Shown piece by piece: positions 1 through 7,986 of a stretch of DNA of 37,348 nucleotides. The position numbers and the translations under genes were made by a program. The notes beneath the pieces are model-generated. The model searched no databases. It was not told the DNA's origin and saw only the letters and a program-made list of their open reading frames with translations. Each line of letters opens with the position of its first letter. The stretch's first letter is position 1. Source of the stretch: DASZMX01 sp035551475 (GTDB lineage Bacteria; Verrucomicrobiota; Verrucomicrobiia; Limisphaerales; Palsa-1400); NCBI GenBank assembly GCA_035551475.1, contig DASZMX010000136.1, forward strand, positions 1 through 37,348, in the 5' to 3' direction.

Positions 1-2
1 GT

Positions 3-758
3 CTCGACACCGATGCGGGGCGTCAATGGCGTCCGCTCGAAGACACCACCGGCGACCCGATTATTTCGGATCGCCAACCCAAAGGCTGGCGAAGCTGGCA
101 GCGTTCCGAGGATTATTACAATGAAGGGTTATTGCTTTGGCTCGACGCCGACAGCTTGATTCGGGAACGCTCGCATGGCGAACGGTCCCTCGATGATTTT
201 GCGCGGGCCTTTTTCGGCGTGCGAGACCGGGATTGGGGCGAATTAACCTACACTTTTGACGACGTAGTGCGGGCGCTAAACGCGGTGGAACCCAACGATT
301 GGGCCACGTTCTTGCGCGCGCGCCTGGAAAACGTCAGCGGCCATGCGCCTTTGGACGGGCTGAACCGCAGCGGTTATCGCCTGGCCTACACCAACACGCC
401 CAGCGACTGGTTCAAGTCGTATGAAAAATTTCGAAAAATCACCGATCTGACTTATTCGGGCGGACTCGTCGTCGGCAAAGACGGCGAGATTACCGAAGTG
501 GCGTGGGACAGCGCAGCCTTCAACGCTGGCCTATCCGTGGGCTCGAAACTGATAGCAATCGACGGCCGGGCGTGGGACGCCGATCAATTCAAAACGTGTC
601 TAAAAGCCGGCAAATCGCCGCTCACGCTGCTGGTAAAGACGGGCGACATTTACCATTCGACCGAGTTCGTTTGGACGAATGGCTTGCGCTATCCAAAATT
701 GGAAAAAACAGGCGGGGACACGGATTGGCTCGGTGCGTTGCTGCAAAAAAGGCCTTAG
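3..758 (+). CDS. M61-family glycyl aminopeptidase-like protease, C-terminal part (5' end outside window)
   Basis: The reading frame is open from the left edge (frame starting at base 3), so the gene begins upstream of the window. The first visible residues include the stretch WRSWQRSEDYYNEGLLLWLD, which resembles the region after the catalytic zinc site in M61 (glycyl aminopeptidase) proteins. It is followed by a helical stretch with RSLDDFARAFFG. A PDZ domain follows in the last 100 residues or so (GGLVVGKDGEITEVAWDSAA, then AGLSVGSKLIAIDGR), as is usual in this family. The HEXXH zinc motif would lie upstream and is not visible. The final residues are DWLGALLQKRP. The stop codon overlaps the stop of the convergent glycosyltransferase gene by 4 bp. 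Family assignment is from sequence pattern only. The protein is probably exported or periplasmic, but its signal peptide is outside the window. Confidence 0.75.
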   Translation, partial: LDTDAGRQWRPLEDTTGDPIISDRQPKGWRSWQRSEDYYNEGLLLWLDADSLIRERSHGERSLDDFARAFFGVRDRDWGELTYTFDDVVRALNAVEPNDWATFLRARLENVSGHAPLDGLNRSGYRLAYTNTPSDWFKSYEKFRKITDLTYSGGLVVGKDGEITEVAWDSAAFNAGLSVGSKLIAIDGRAWDADQFKTCLKAGKSPLTLLVKTGDIYHSTEFVWTNGLRYPKLEKTGGDTDWLGALLQKRP

Positions 759-1963
759 CCTCGGAGACGCACCGATTCCGCGGCGGCTGGGCAATGGCCA
801 TCATCGACGATCGCGCAAGACAGCGCTGATTCCCCGGAAGAAATCAAGGATGACACACGCCCCAGATTTTGCGCCGCGGATTCGTAAACCTTGACAGTGG
901 CGGCGGCGGTCTTGGCCCAATTGAAATCCGCAGCGCGGCGAAAACCGGCGGCGGTCAAGGCCGCGCGGTGGTCCGGCTGCGTGGCGGTCCGCGTCAGGGC
1001 TGAGGCCATGTCGCCAATGTCCTCAGGATTGACGATCTGCGCCGCACCGCCCAACACTTCGCCAAGCGAGCCGCGCGCCGAGGCGATCACCGGGCAGCCG
1101 CACGCCATGGCTTCCAAGGGCGGAAACCCGAAGCCTTCGTAAAGCGAGGGATAAACGAACACCGATGCCGTGCGATAAAGGCCGGGCAATTCACGATCCG
1201 GCACAAACCCGAGCAGGCGTATGTCCGACGCGAATCGGGACGCGCGCGCCGCCTGATGAATAGCCTCGGCGTTCTGCCAATCGCTCCCGGCGAAAACCAA
1301 TTGCCAATTGGATTTCGTTTCAGTTTTGAAGCGATTGAAAGCTTCGATCAGCCGGCAATGATTTTTTGCCGGATGCTCCAGACGCGCCACGTAGAGGAAA
1401 AAAGGCGAGCGCGGCTCGTGGATCGGATAAAAGCGCTGATGATCGATGCCATTGTGAATGGACGCGACACGTTGCGGCGGCAACCCGTAGTAATGGAGAA
1501 TATCGGCTTGCGTCTGGCCGCTGACGGCGATGACGGCATCCTGCCGGTGAGCCAGTTGGCGGGCCGCCACGCGGGCGTAAAACATGCGAGGCCAATTGTA
1601 TTTCCCGGCCACGCGGCAGGGCGCCAGGTCATGAATGGTCGTCACGCGCGGACAGGAGCGCGACCAGATCATGCGGCGATAACTGGGCGTGTGCAGGACG
1701 TCGATGCCCAGGCGGCGCGCCAGCCGGGGCAGCGCCGTTTGATGCCACAGAATATCGCGCCACGCCGGACGATAACGTTCTGGCACAACCACGATTTCCG
1801 CATAGCTTTGGGCAAAGGCGAAGTGCGGCTGATCTTCTTCCAGCACAAACAGGACATATTGATGCTCTGGATGGCTGGCGAAAGCGCGCACCAGCGCAAA
1901 GAGATATTGGGCAATGCCGGTTTTGCCTCGTCCGCTGACCGAGGTGGTTAGGCCGATTTTCAT
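755..1963 (-). CDS. Glycosyltransferase family 4 (GT-B fold), last gene of polysaccharide operon
   Basis: This is a 402-residue GT-B glycosyltransferase. The N-terminal acceptor domain starts MKIGLTTSVSGRGKTGIAQY and contains a GIAQYL-type glycine loop. The C-terminal donor domain carries the GT4 signature EGFGFPPLEAMACGCPVIAS, whose EX7E pair contacts the nucleotide sugar. The segment PFFLYVARLEHPAKNH is the usual start of the donor-binding half. There is no signal peptide, so it probably acts at the cytoplasmic face of the membrane, transferring a sugar to a lipid-linked glycan. Its ATG overlaps the TGA of the upstream methyltransferase-GT26 gene (ATGA at 1960-1963), which suggests translational coupling. 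The sugar and acceptor cannot be told from sequence. The last 40 or so residues are not typical of the family and may be a loose tail. Confidence 0.85.
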   Translation of the reverse strand: MKIGLTTSVSGRGKTGIAQYLFALVRAFASHPEHQYVLFVLEEDQPHFAFAQSYAEIVVVPERYRPAWRDILWHQTALPRLARRLGIDVLHTPSYRRMIWSRSCPRVTTIHDLAPCRVAGKYNWPRMFYARVAARQLAHRQDAVIAVSGQTQADILHYYGLPPQRVASIHNGIDHQRFYPIHEPRSPFFLYVARLEHPAKNHCRLIEAFNRFKTETKSNWQLVFAGSDWQNAEAIHQAARASRFASDIRLLGFVPDRELPGLYRTASVFVYPSLYEGFGFPPLEAMACGCPVIASARGSLGEVLGGAAQIVNPEDIGDMASALTRTATQPDHRAALTAAGFRRAADFNWAKTAAATVKVYESAAQNLGRVSSLISSGESALSCAIVDDGHCPAAAESVRLRG

Positions 1964-3738
1964 CTAAAAACCCGTTCGCGCTGCCATTGGCGGAAAATGG
2001 CGGTGGTGAACACCGCGAAGTCCCGCGCGTAGCGGCTGGTCAAGCGGCGCGGCTCCTGCAACAGACGGAAGGACCATTCCAATCCCGAACGCTGCATCCA
2101 ACGCGGCGCCCGCCGCATCGTGCCCGCCATAAAATCAATCGTCGCCCCCACGCCAATCACGACCGGCACGCCCAGGCGGTGATAGTGCCGGGCGATCCAC
2201 TTCTCTTGTTTTGGGCAGCCAAAGCCAACAAAAAGCATGTCCGGCTTCGCGGCGATGATTTTGGCGCAAATGCTTTCGTGATCCATTTCATCCAATGGCG
2301 CAAAAGGCGGCGCATCGTGGCCGACGATATTTAAATTTGGGTATTGGGCGCGCAAATTTTCCACCGCGGCATCGTTGGATTCCTGGCTGCCGCCCAATAA
2401 GTAAATGCTCTGGCCTTTTTCGGCGGCGCGCGCCACCAACTGCGGAACCAGATCGGAGCCGGCAACGCGTTCCGGCAACGGTCGTCCGAGCAAACGCGAA
2501 GCCCAGACCAGCGGCATGCCGTCGCACAAAACCATATGGGCCTGCCGCAAAATCCAATGCAGATCGGAATCTCCCAAGGCTTGCGTGAGGAAATCGACAT
2601 TGGCCGTGACCAGATGATGCGGGCGGCCCGAGGCGATCATTTCGTCAATGCGCGCGATCGTTTGCGCGGTGGTTACGTGGTGGAACGGAATGCCCAGCAT
2701 CACCACCGGCGGCGCGGCGGCGGCGGCAGGGGAGGCGGCGGCCACGCTCGTGGGCGTGGAAGCAACCGTCGCGACGCGCACAGGGCGCTGATCTTTCTTG
2801 GTCAAGACGAGCAGCGCGGAATTCAATTGTTTCAGCAAAGCGGGAAAGGCTTCGAACAGCCCCACCGCCAAACGCGCCAGCGGTTTGGGAAACCGGCGCG
2901 CGAGCTGGGCCCGGACATGCTCGGCGACGTAAAACTTCACCGAAAAACCCGCGTCCGCCGCGGCCTTTTCAAATTCCGCATATTGAATCTGATGATGCGA
3001 ACCGGTGTCCGAGCTTTCGCCGGAGGGAAAGAGGCGATGACGGAGGGAGCCGAATTCCTCATTGACCATCGCGATCACGCCGTCCGGTTTGAGGACGCGC
3101 GCGCATTCCGCCAGCGTGCGCCGCAAATCGGGCGTGTGATGAAACGAAGCATTAAAGGTGATGCGGTCGATGCTGTTGTCGGCCAGCGGCAGATTCGTCA
3201 TGCTTTCGAGAATGCGCTCGAAGTAAACATTGTGTGTGTCGAACAAGAGATCGCCGCAGCCAAGTCCGTAAAAATTGGCCTCATTCACGTCCAGGGCGAT
3301 CACCCGCGCGCCGCGCTGCGCCAACACGCGGCTGCTCCAGCAAGGGCCGGTGCCGATGTCGAGCGTCCAATCGCCGGGACGCACGTTGATGTGATCAATC
3401 AGCGCCGCGAAATCCGGGCCGAAATGCGCCGTGTGCGGCCAGAGATCGGGCAGCGTCTCGGGAAATTGCGAGATGATGGCGGGGTCCGTAAGCCGGGCAT
3501 CGCCATGATACGTGGAGTTTTCGTAGGCGATCTCGCGCTTCACCAAATCATGATCGAAGCCGGCGCAAAGGCGCAGAATGCCGTTGCGGACTTCAAAAAA
3601 GTGGCGCTCCCCGGAGCACACCAGGTGCGCTTCGCGTATTTCCCGTTTGTCCTCGGTGAGCGTGGTGACGCTAAACGGGGCTCCGCAACGCGGGCAACGG
3701 AGGATTTCCAGCAATTCGGCTTTCATAAGTCGTGTCAA
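1960..3738 (-). CDS. SAM-dependent methyltransferase fused to WecG/TagA/CpsF (GT26) glycosyltransferase
   Basis: One uninterrupted 592-residue frame holds two enzymes. Residues 10-60 form a Trm112-like segment (CPRCG at 15-19, a later Cys41). Residues about 105-245 are a class I methyltransferase with a glycine-rich SAM loop (LDIGTGPCWSS), the acidic LDVNE and a post-motif FHHTPDLRRTL. Residues about 318-345 are an Ala/Pro/Val linker. Residues about 346-590 match the WecG/TagA/CpsF family: TANVDF, the CDGMPLVWAS segment with the conserved Asp406, RVAGSDL, GFGCPKQEKW and the C-terminal RAPRWMQRSGLEW. GT26 enzymes add ManNAc or ManNAcA-type sugars to undecaprenyl-linked acceptors in wall polymer or antigen synthesis. 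The TTG start at 3738 overlaps the upstream TGA. ATG at 3726 (MKAELLEILRCP) is an equally good start. Neither start has a clear Shine-Dalgarno sequence. Confidence 0.88.
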   Translation of the reverse strand: MTRLMKAELLEILRCPRCGAPFSVTTLTEDKREIREAHLVCSGERHFFEVRNGILRLCAGFDHDLVKREIAYENSTYHGDARLTDPAIISQFPETLPDLWPHTAHFGPDFAALIDHINVRPGDWTLDIGTGPCWSSRVLAQRGARVIALDVNEANFYGLGCGDLLFDTHNVYFERILESMTNLPLADNSIDRITFNASFHHTPDLRRTLAECARVLKPDGVIAMVNEEFGSLRHRLFPSGESSDTGSHHQIQYAEFEKAAADAGFSVKFYVAEHVRAQLARRFPKPLARLAVGLFEAFPALLKQLNSALLVLTKKDQRPVRVATVASTPTSVAAASPAAAAAPPVVMLGIPFHHVTTAQTIARIDEMIASGRPHHLVTANVDFLTQALGDSDLHWILRQAHMVLCDGMPLVWASRLLGRPLPERVAGSDLVPQLVARAAEKGQSIYLLGGSQESNDAAVENLRAQYPNLNIVGHDAPPFAPLDEMDHESICAKIIAAKPDMLFVGFGCPKQEKWIARHYHRLGVPVVIGVGATIDFMAGTMRRAPRWMQRSGLEWSFRLLQEPRRLTSRYARDFAVFTTAIFRQWQRERVFR

Positions 3739-4562
3739 TTAAACTGAATTTTCTGCGCGGCGATGTCTCCAAACGAAATGACCTTCACGTCCGGCCGGGA
3801 AGCGAGGTAGGCGGCGGTCTCGTGCAAAGCTCCGATGAAGGGCCCGTCCTCCTGCCCGTCCCGGAAATATTCCCACCAATGCGTGACCAGCACGGTAAGC
3901 TGCTGGCGCTCGATGGATTGATGAATGTCGCTGACGATCTGGTCGCAACGATGATGATAGGAAAGATGGCACCCGGGGTGGGACAGCAGGGACACGCCCC
4001 CCACCTGCCAATGGGCGGCGCGCCTCATCTTCTTGACAAAATAACGCAGCCACCAATTGACCGGCAGCCGGCCCAATTCGAACCAGCCGGTGGAAATCAC
4101 ACGAAACCGCGCCGCCACCGCGCGCAGGCTGGCGGTGGAAAGCCGGTCATACGGGGCGACAAACGCGGTGGGATCGCCGAGGCCCGCTTCGCGCAGCGTC
4201 TGCGCGCCTTCATCCAACCGCCGGGCAATTTCGGCAGCGTCGCCATGATCAAACTCGCGCCGGCCATGCACGGATTCGTGGCAGCAGCCGTGCTGCGCAA
4301 TGTAATAGAGCGGATTGTCGCGCAGATAATTGACCAGCTCGGCATTGTGCCCAATCGGGACAAAGCGTGAGCCGCTGGTGTTAGGCGCCATTAGAAATTT
4401 CTCCGGCTGCCCCGGTTGATAGGCGGCATCACTGGCCACTTTGGGAATCACCGCCAGGCTCACCGGCAGGCCGCGATCCAGGAAGGGGCGATAAAGCCGC
4501 TCCAGGCAACTCACCGGCATAAGCGCATTCGTGTCGTCGTCGCGCAGGATCACGTACTTCAT
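3735..4562 (-). CDS. Polysaccharide deacetylase-like protein (DUF2334/NodB-type fold)
   Basis: This 275-residue protein begins MKYVILRDDDTNAL. The Asp run at residues 8-10 plus H91 and H95 (QHGCCHESVHG) reproduce the Asp-His-His metal set of NodB-type carbohydrate deacetylases, in the arrangement seen in DUF2334 proteins. FVAPYDRLS matches the family's substrate-loop region. There is no signal peptide, so it probably acts on a cytoplasmic, lipid-linked glycan intermediate. It sits between two glycosyltransferase genes, with a 4-bp ATGA overlap upstream (4559-4562) and a stop overlapping the next start downstream. Removing an N-acetyl group from a glycan intermediate is the likely job, but the substrate is inferred only from context. 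Confidence 0.78.
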   Translation of the reverse strand: MKYVILRDDDTNALMPVSCLERLYRPFLDRGLPVSLAVIPKVASDAAYQPGQPEKFLMAPNTSGSRFVPIGHNAELVNYLRDNPLYYIAQHGCCHESVHGRREFDHGDAAEIARRLDEGAQTLREAGLGDPTAFVAPYDRLSTASLRAVAARFRVISTGWFELGRLPVNWWLRYFVKKMRRAAHWQVGGVSLLSHPGCHLSYHHRCDQIVSDIHQSIERQQLTVLVTHWWEYFRDGQEDGPFIGALHETAAYLASRPDVKVISFGDIAAQKIQFN

Positions 4563-5800
4563 CGTTTCTCCTGGATTAGTTCCTCGTAAATGGTCTTGAC
4601 GCGCCGGGCGAGGGTCACGGTGTCATAGCTCGCCTTCACCAGCCAGCGGCCGGCCTGGCCAAGACGCGCCGCGGCATCAGGGTAAGAAAGCATGCCGTCC
4701 ACGGCGGCGTGAAATTCCGCGGGTTTGGCCAAATCAAACAAACAGCCATTTTCACCATCCGTAACCAAGTCCAGCGCGCCTGAGGTGCGGCTGGAAATCA
4801 CCGGAGCGCCGCACGCCCACGCCTCCAAAATCACCAAACCGAACGTCTCGGAAAGCGACGGCAAAAGCAGCGCGCGCGCGCTTTGAAACAGGCCGATCAG
4901 CCGCGGATCGCCTGAAGGCAGCGGCCCGGTGAGCAAAACATTCTGCGCCAATCCCAGGCGGCGAATGGAGTCGTTGACGGCGTTGGCGTACGGCGGGTCC
5001 GTGACCGACCCGGCGATTACCAGGAGCGCGTTTGAATGGCGGCGGAAAATTTCCGCCGATTGCTCGACGACCCAATTTTGATTCTTGACGGTGTCGATGC
5101 GTCCAGCCATCAGCAGAACCGGACGCCCGGCAATGCCGGGGAAAGCCTGCAACGCCGCCGCGCGGCAATCCTTCTCGTATTCCGCGGCGGGAACGCCATG
5201 CGATTGGACAATGATCCGCTGACGCGGGTAGCGTTTTTCGAGCAGGCGCGCCTCAGTGCGGTTGCAAGTGATGATGGCATCAGCGCATTCCAGGACGCGG
5301 CGGGAGCGCAACGGCGCGCCAAACAATTTGCCCCATTCGACGCCGCCGCGGCGAGGAGCGTCGAGACATTCGCGCGTGGCGGCGGGCAGATCAAGGGCGC
5401 CTCCATGGATTTGCGCCACGAGCGGAATGTTGCGCCAGCGGGAGACCGTCAGGCCAATCCCGCCCAACCGGTTGTGAGTGTGAATGTGAACCAGGTCAAT
5501 TTTCGGTTCCCGCCACAAGTCCCACAGCAAATCAAATGACAAAAGATTTCCGCCAATGGAAATGAGCGCCCGCCGATTTTCCTCGCTGATGCCCCAAACC
5601 GGCACGCAAGCATTGAACCGTTTGACGCTGTGCCCCGCCCGGGTCAACGGGTCGTCCAGAACATCGGATTCCAGTTGCGGACAGAACGCCACCGATTCAA
5701 CCTTATGCGCGCGCAACCCGTCGCAAAGACGCTGCACGGCCGTTTCCGTCCCGCCCCATTCGGCGGGATTATATTTTCTCAGAACATGAGCGACTCTCAT
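4559..5800 (-). CDS. Glycosyltransferase family 4, first gene of polysaccharide operon
   Basis: This is a 413-residue GT-B enzyme. The N-terminus MRVAHVLRKYNPAEWGGTE has the GG-T-E loop typical of GT4. IDLVHIHTHNRLGGIG lies in the acceptor domain, VLLMAGRIDTVKNQNWVVEQ opens the donor domain, and ETFGLVILEAWACGAPVISS holds the EX7E nucleotide-sugar motif. It is the first gene of the minus-strand run 5800 to 755, in which each gene overlaps the next, so all four genes are probably co-transcribed. The start ATG at 5800 is followed by a good family N-terminus, and no longer frame is needed. The 163-bp gap to the divergent PepSY gene must hold the operon promoter. Substrate unknown. Confidence 0.87.
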   Translation of the reverse strand: MRVAHVLRKYNPAEWGGTETAVQRLCDGLRAHKVESVAFCPQLESDVLDDPLTRAGHSVKRFNACVPVWGISEENRRALISIGGNLLSFDLLWDLWREPKIDLVHIHTHNRLGGIGLTVSRWRNIPLVAQIHGGALDLPAATRECLDAPRRGGVEWGKLFGAPLRSRRVLECADAIITCNRTEARLLEKRYPRQRIIVQSHGVPAAEYEKDCRAAALQAFPGIAGRPVLLMAGRIDTVKNQNWVVEQSAEIFRRHSNALLVIAGSVTDPPYANAVNDSIRRLGLAQNVLLTGPLPSGDPRLIGLFQSARALLLPSLSETFGLVILEAWACGAPVISSRTSGALDLVTDGENGCLFDLAKPAEFHAAVDGMLSYPDAAARLGQAGRWLVKASYDTVTLARRVKTIYEELIQEKR

Positions 5801-5963
5801 CGCCGCCTATTAGAGCAGCAGGTGAAGGGAAATTTCCATCGGGGTGGGATAGCATTCTACCTTGGGACAAAGGATGTTCGGCTGCTAGGGGGTTTCTAAG
5901 AGATGACAAAACTGTCACGCTCCGTTTATGGCGGATTTAACTCCCCTTGGTAGGTTTCGGCTC
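5801..5963. promoter_or_regulatory. Divergent intergenic region between the polysaccharide operon and the PepSY/two-component genes
   Basis: This short gap separates genes read to the left (GT4 at 5800) and to the right (PepSY lipoprotein at 5964), so both promoters should lie here. I could not pick convincing -35/-10 boxes by eye. Calling it regulatory rests on gene orientation alone. Confidence 0.4.
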
Positions 5964-6272
5964 ATGAAACCATACACATGGATCGGTTGGATGGCGGCGG
6001 GCGCGGTATCACTGGCATTGTTCGCGGGGTGCGCTTCCGAGGGCGCGCTGCAGGCGCAAGCCAAAATCACGCGCGCGGACGCGGAGAAAATCGCCCTCGC
6101 GCAAGCGCCCACCGGCACGATCAAGGAAGGCGAGTTGGAGCGCGAGCATGGGAAGCTTATCTGGTCGTTCGACGTGGCCGTGCCAGGAGCGCAGGACATC
6201 ACGGAGGTGAATGTCGATGCCATTAACGGCGGCGTGGTTTCGGTGGAGCATGAAAAAAAGGAAAAGAATTAA
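5964..6272 (+). CDS. PepSY-domain lipoprotein
   Basis: This 102-residue protein starts MKPYTWIGWMAAGAVSLALF and has a lipobox ending at Cys23 (LFAGC), so it should be a lipid-anchored periplasmic or outer-membrane protein. The rest is one PepSY domain: an ITRADAEKIALAQAPTGTI helix, then ELEREHGKLIWSFDVAVPGA and EVNVDAINGGVVSVEHE strands. An in-frame ATG at 5928 would add 12 residues before the signal peptide and is less likely. It is followed after 2 bp by the beta-propeller gene and then by a two-component system. PepSY domains often act as inhibitors or ligand-binding modules of exported proteins. A role in sensing with the neighbouring kinase is inference. Confidence 0.8.
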   Translation: MKPYTWIGWMAAGAVSLALFAGCASEGALQAQAKITRADAEKIALAQAPTGTIKEGELEREHGKLIWSFDVAVPGAQDITEVNVDAINGGVVSVEHEKKEKN

Positions 6273-6274
6273 AC

Positions 6275-7297
6275 ATGAAAAAATTCTGGATCATTTGCAG
6301 TGTGACGGCGCTGGCAGCGGGCCTGTGCCGGGGCGAAGATATTTATCATCTTGTCAAAGAAATCCCCGTCGGCGGCAATGGCGGCTGGGATTATTTGTCC
6401 GTGGACGAGGCGGCGCGCCGCCTCTATGTGAGCCACGGCAGCAACGTGGTGGTGATTGATATCGACCAGGACAAAGTGGTGGGCGAAATTTCAGACACGC
6501 CCGGCGTCCACGGGGTCGCCGTGGCCTCGGATTTGAAGCGCGGCGTGGTGACGTGCGGGCGCGAGGGCAAAGCGGCCATCGTCGATCTGGCGAACCTGCA
6601 AACCCTCACCAAAGTCGCCACCGGCGAGAATCCCGACGGGATGTTGTATGAGCCGGGCGCGCATGAAGCCTACACCTTTAATGGGCGCGGACAATCGGCG
6701 ACGGTCATAAACGTCAAAGAAGCGAAAGTCGTCGCCACGATTCCGCTGGGCGGCAAGCCCGAATTCGGCGCCGCCGATCCTGAGGCGGGGCGCGTGTATG
6801 ACAACCTCGAGGACAAAAGCGAAATCGTTGTCATTGACACCAAGACTCATACCGCCATCAGCCATTGGCCGGTGGCGCCGGGCGAAGAACCTTCCGGCAT
6901 GGCCATCGACACCGCGCACCATCATCTATTTGTGGGCTGCGGCAATGAAAAAATGCTGATGGTCAATGCGACCGATGGCAAAGTCCTGGCGGAAGTTCCC
7001 ATCGGCCGCGGCGTGGACGCGACGGCCTTCGATCCTGGAACCGGCTTGGCGTTTGCCTCCTGCGGCGACGGCACAACGACCATCGCGCGCGCGGAAGGCG
7101 ATAAATTGACCGTGGCGCAAAAGCTCACCACGGAAGTACGCGCCAAGACCATGACGTTGGACCCGAAAACGCACCGCATTTACCTGGGCTCAGCCAAATT
7201 TGAGCCGCCGCCCGCGGACGGAGAAGGCAACGGCCGGCGCCGCCCGCGCATGATTCCGGGGACATTCAAAATTCTTGTTTACGGAATGGCGAAGTAG
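6275..7297 (+). CDS. Exported YncE-like (YVTN-type) beta-propeller protein
   Basis: This 340-residue protein has a signal peptide (MKKFWIICSVTALAAGLCRG). It then shows repeated blade units of the YncE type: RRLYVSHGSNVVVIDIDQDK, HEAYTFNGRGQSATVINVKE, GRVYDNLEDKSEIVVIDTKT, HHLFVGCGNEKMLMVNATDG, and a final block ending FKILVYGMAK. The blades alternate a 'seen value' strand with a V-V/I-D strand. These seven-bladed propellers are usually periplasmic binding or scaffold proteins with no known chemistry. The gene starts 2 bp after the PepSY stop, with an AAGGAAAAG-like ribosome site, and ends 14 bp before the response regulator. The four genes therefore look like one unit. Ligand unknown. Confidence 0.83.
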   Translation: MKKFWIICSVTALAAGLCRGEDIYHLVKEIPVGGNGGWDYLSVDEAARRLYVSHGSNVVVIDIDQDKVVGEISDTPGVHGVAVASDLKRGVVTCGREGKAAIVDLANLQTLTKVATGENPDGMLYEPGAHEAYTFNGRGQSATVINVKEAKVVATIPLGGKPEFGAADPEAGRVYDNLEDKSEIVVIDTKTHTAISHWPVAPGEEPSGMAIDTAHHHLFVGCGNEKMLMVNATDGKVLAEVPIGRGVDATAFDPGTGLAFASCGDGTTTIARAEGDKLTVAQKLTTEVRAKTMTLDPKTHRIYLGSAKFEPPPADGEGNGRRRPRMIPGTFKILVYGMAK

Positions 7298-7311
7298 CAT
7301 AATTTCCGTCC

Positions 7312-7986
7312 ATGCGCGTATTGGTCGTTGAGGACGAGAAAAAGACCGCGTCGTTTATTCGCAAGGCCCTGCAGGCGGAAGGATTCGCCGTGGACATTTG
7401 TCACAGCGGCGGCGACGTCGCGGAAACAGTGGCGCGCACGCCCTTCGATTGCCTGGTGCTGGACATCATGCTGCCCGGCCGTGACGGCTTGAGCGTGCTG
7501 CGGCAATTGCGTGACCGCCGCAATCTCACCCCGGTGCTCCTGTTGTCCGCCCGCGGCGAGGTGAATGAACGCGTGCAGGGGCTCAATGCCGGCGCGGATG
7601 ATTATTTGCCCAAGCCGTTTGAATTGGATGAATTGCTGGCGCGCGTCCGCGCCCTGACGCGGCGCGGCGCGGACAGCCGCGCGGTGGTGTTGCGCGTGGC
7701 GGATTTAAGCCTCGATACGCTGAGCCGGCAGGCGGAGCGACGCGGCGTGACCATCGAGCTGACGACCCGCGAATATCGGCTGCTGGAATTTCTCATGCGC
7801 TCCACCGGCCGCCTGTGCGGGCGGATGATGATTCTCGAAAAAGTCTGGGACTACGACTTTGATCCGGGCACCAACCTGGTGGATGTTTATATCCGGCGGC
7901 TGCGGGAAAAAGTGGACGCCGCCTTTGAGCCGAAGCTGCTGCACACCGTGCGCGGGTCCGGCTACGTGCTGCGGGAACAGCCATGA
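7312..7986 (+). CDS. OmpR/CusR-type response regulator
   Basis: This 224-residue regulator has a receiver domain at residues 1-120 with the acidic pocket E7/D8, phospho-acceptor Asp51 (LVLDIMLPGRDG) and Lys101 (YLPKPFELDELL). A winged-helix DNA-binding domain follows at about 127-222 (ELTTREYRLLEFLMRSTGRL ... VDVYIRRLREK ... LHTVRGSGYVL). This is the OmpR/PhoB architecture, and the wording is closest to the CusR/QseB type often tied to metal or envelope stress. The stop overlaps the kinase start (ATGA at 7983-7986), so the two are translationally coupled partners. Target promoters are unknown, but the adjacent PepSY and propeller genes are the obvious candidates. Confidence 0.93.
   Translation: MRVLVVEDEKKTASFIRKALQAEGFAVDICHSGGDVAETVARTPFDCLVLDIMLPGRDGLSVLRQLRDRRNLTPVLLLSARGEVNERVQGLNAGADDYLPKPFELDELLARVRALTRRGADSRAVVLRVADLSLDTLSRQAERRGVTIELTTREYRLLEFLMRSTGRLCGRMMILEKVWDYDFDPGTNLVDVYIRRLREKVDAAFEPKLLHTVRGSGYVLREQP

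Noticed and set aside
2536..3747. A long 403-residue open frame on the plus strand inside the methyltransferase-GT26 gene.
   Set aside because: It is antisense to a gene with clear family motifs. It is rich in Arg, Gly and His and has no domain pattern, as expected of shadows in GC-rich DNA.
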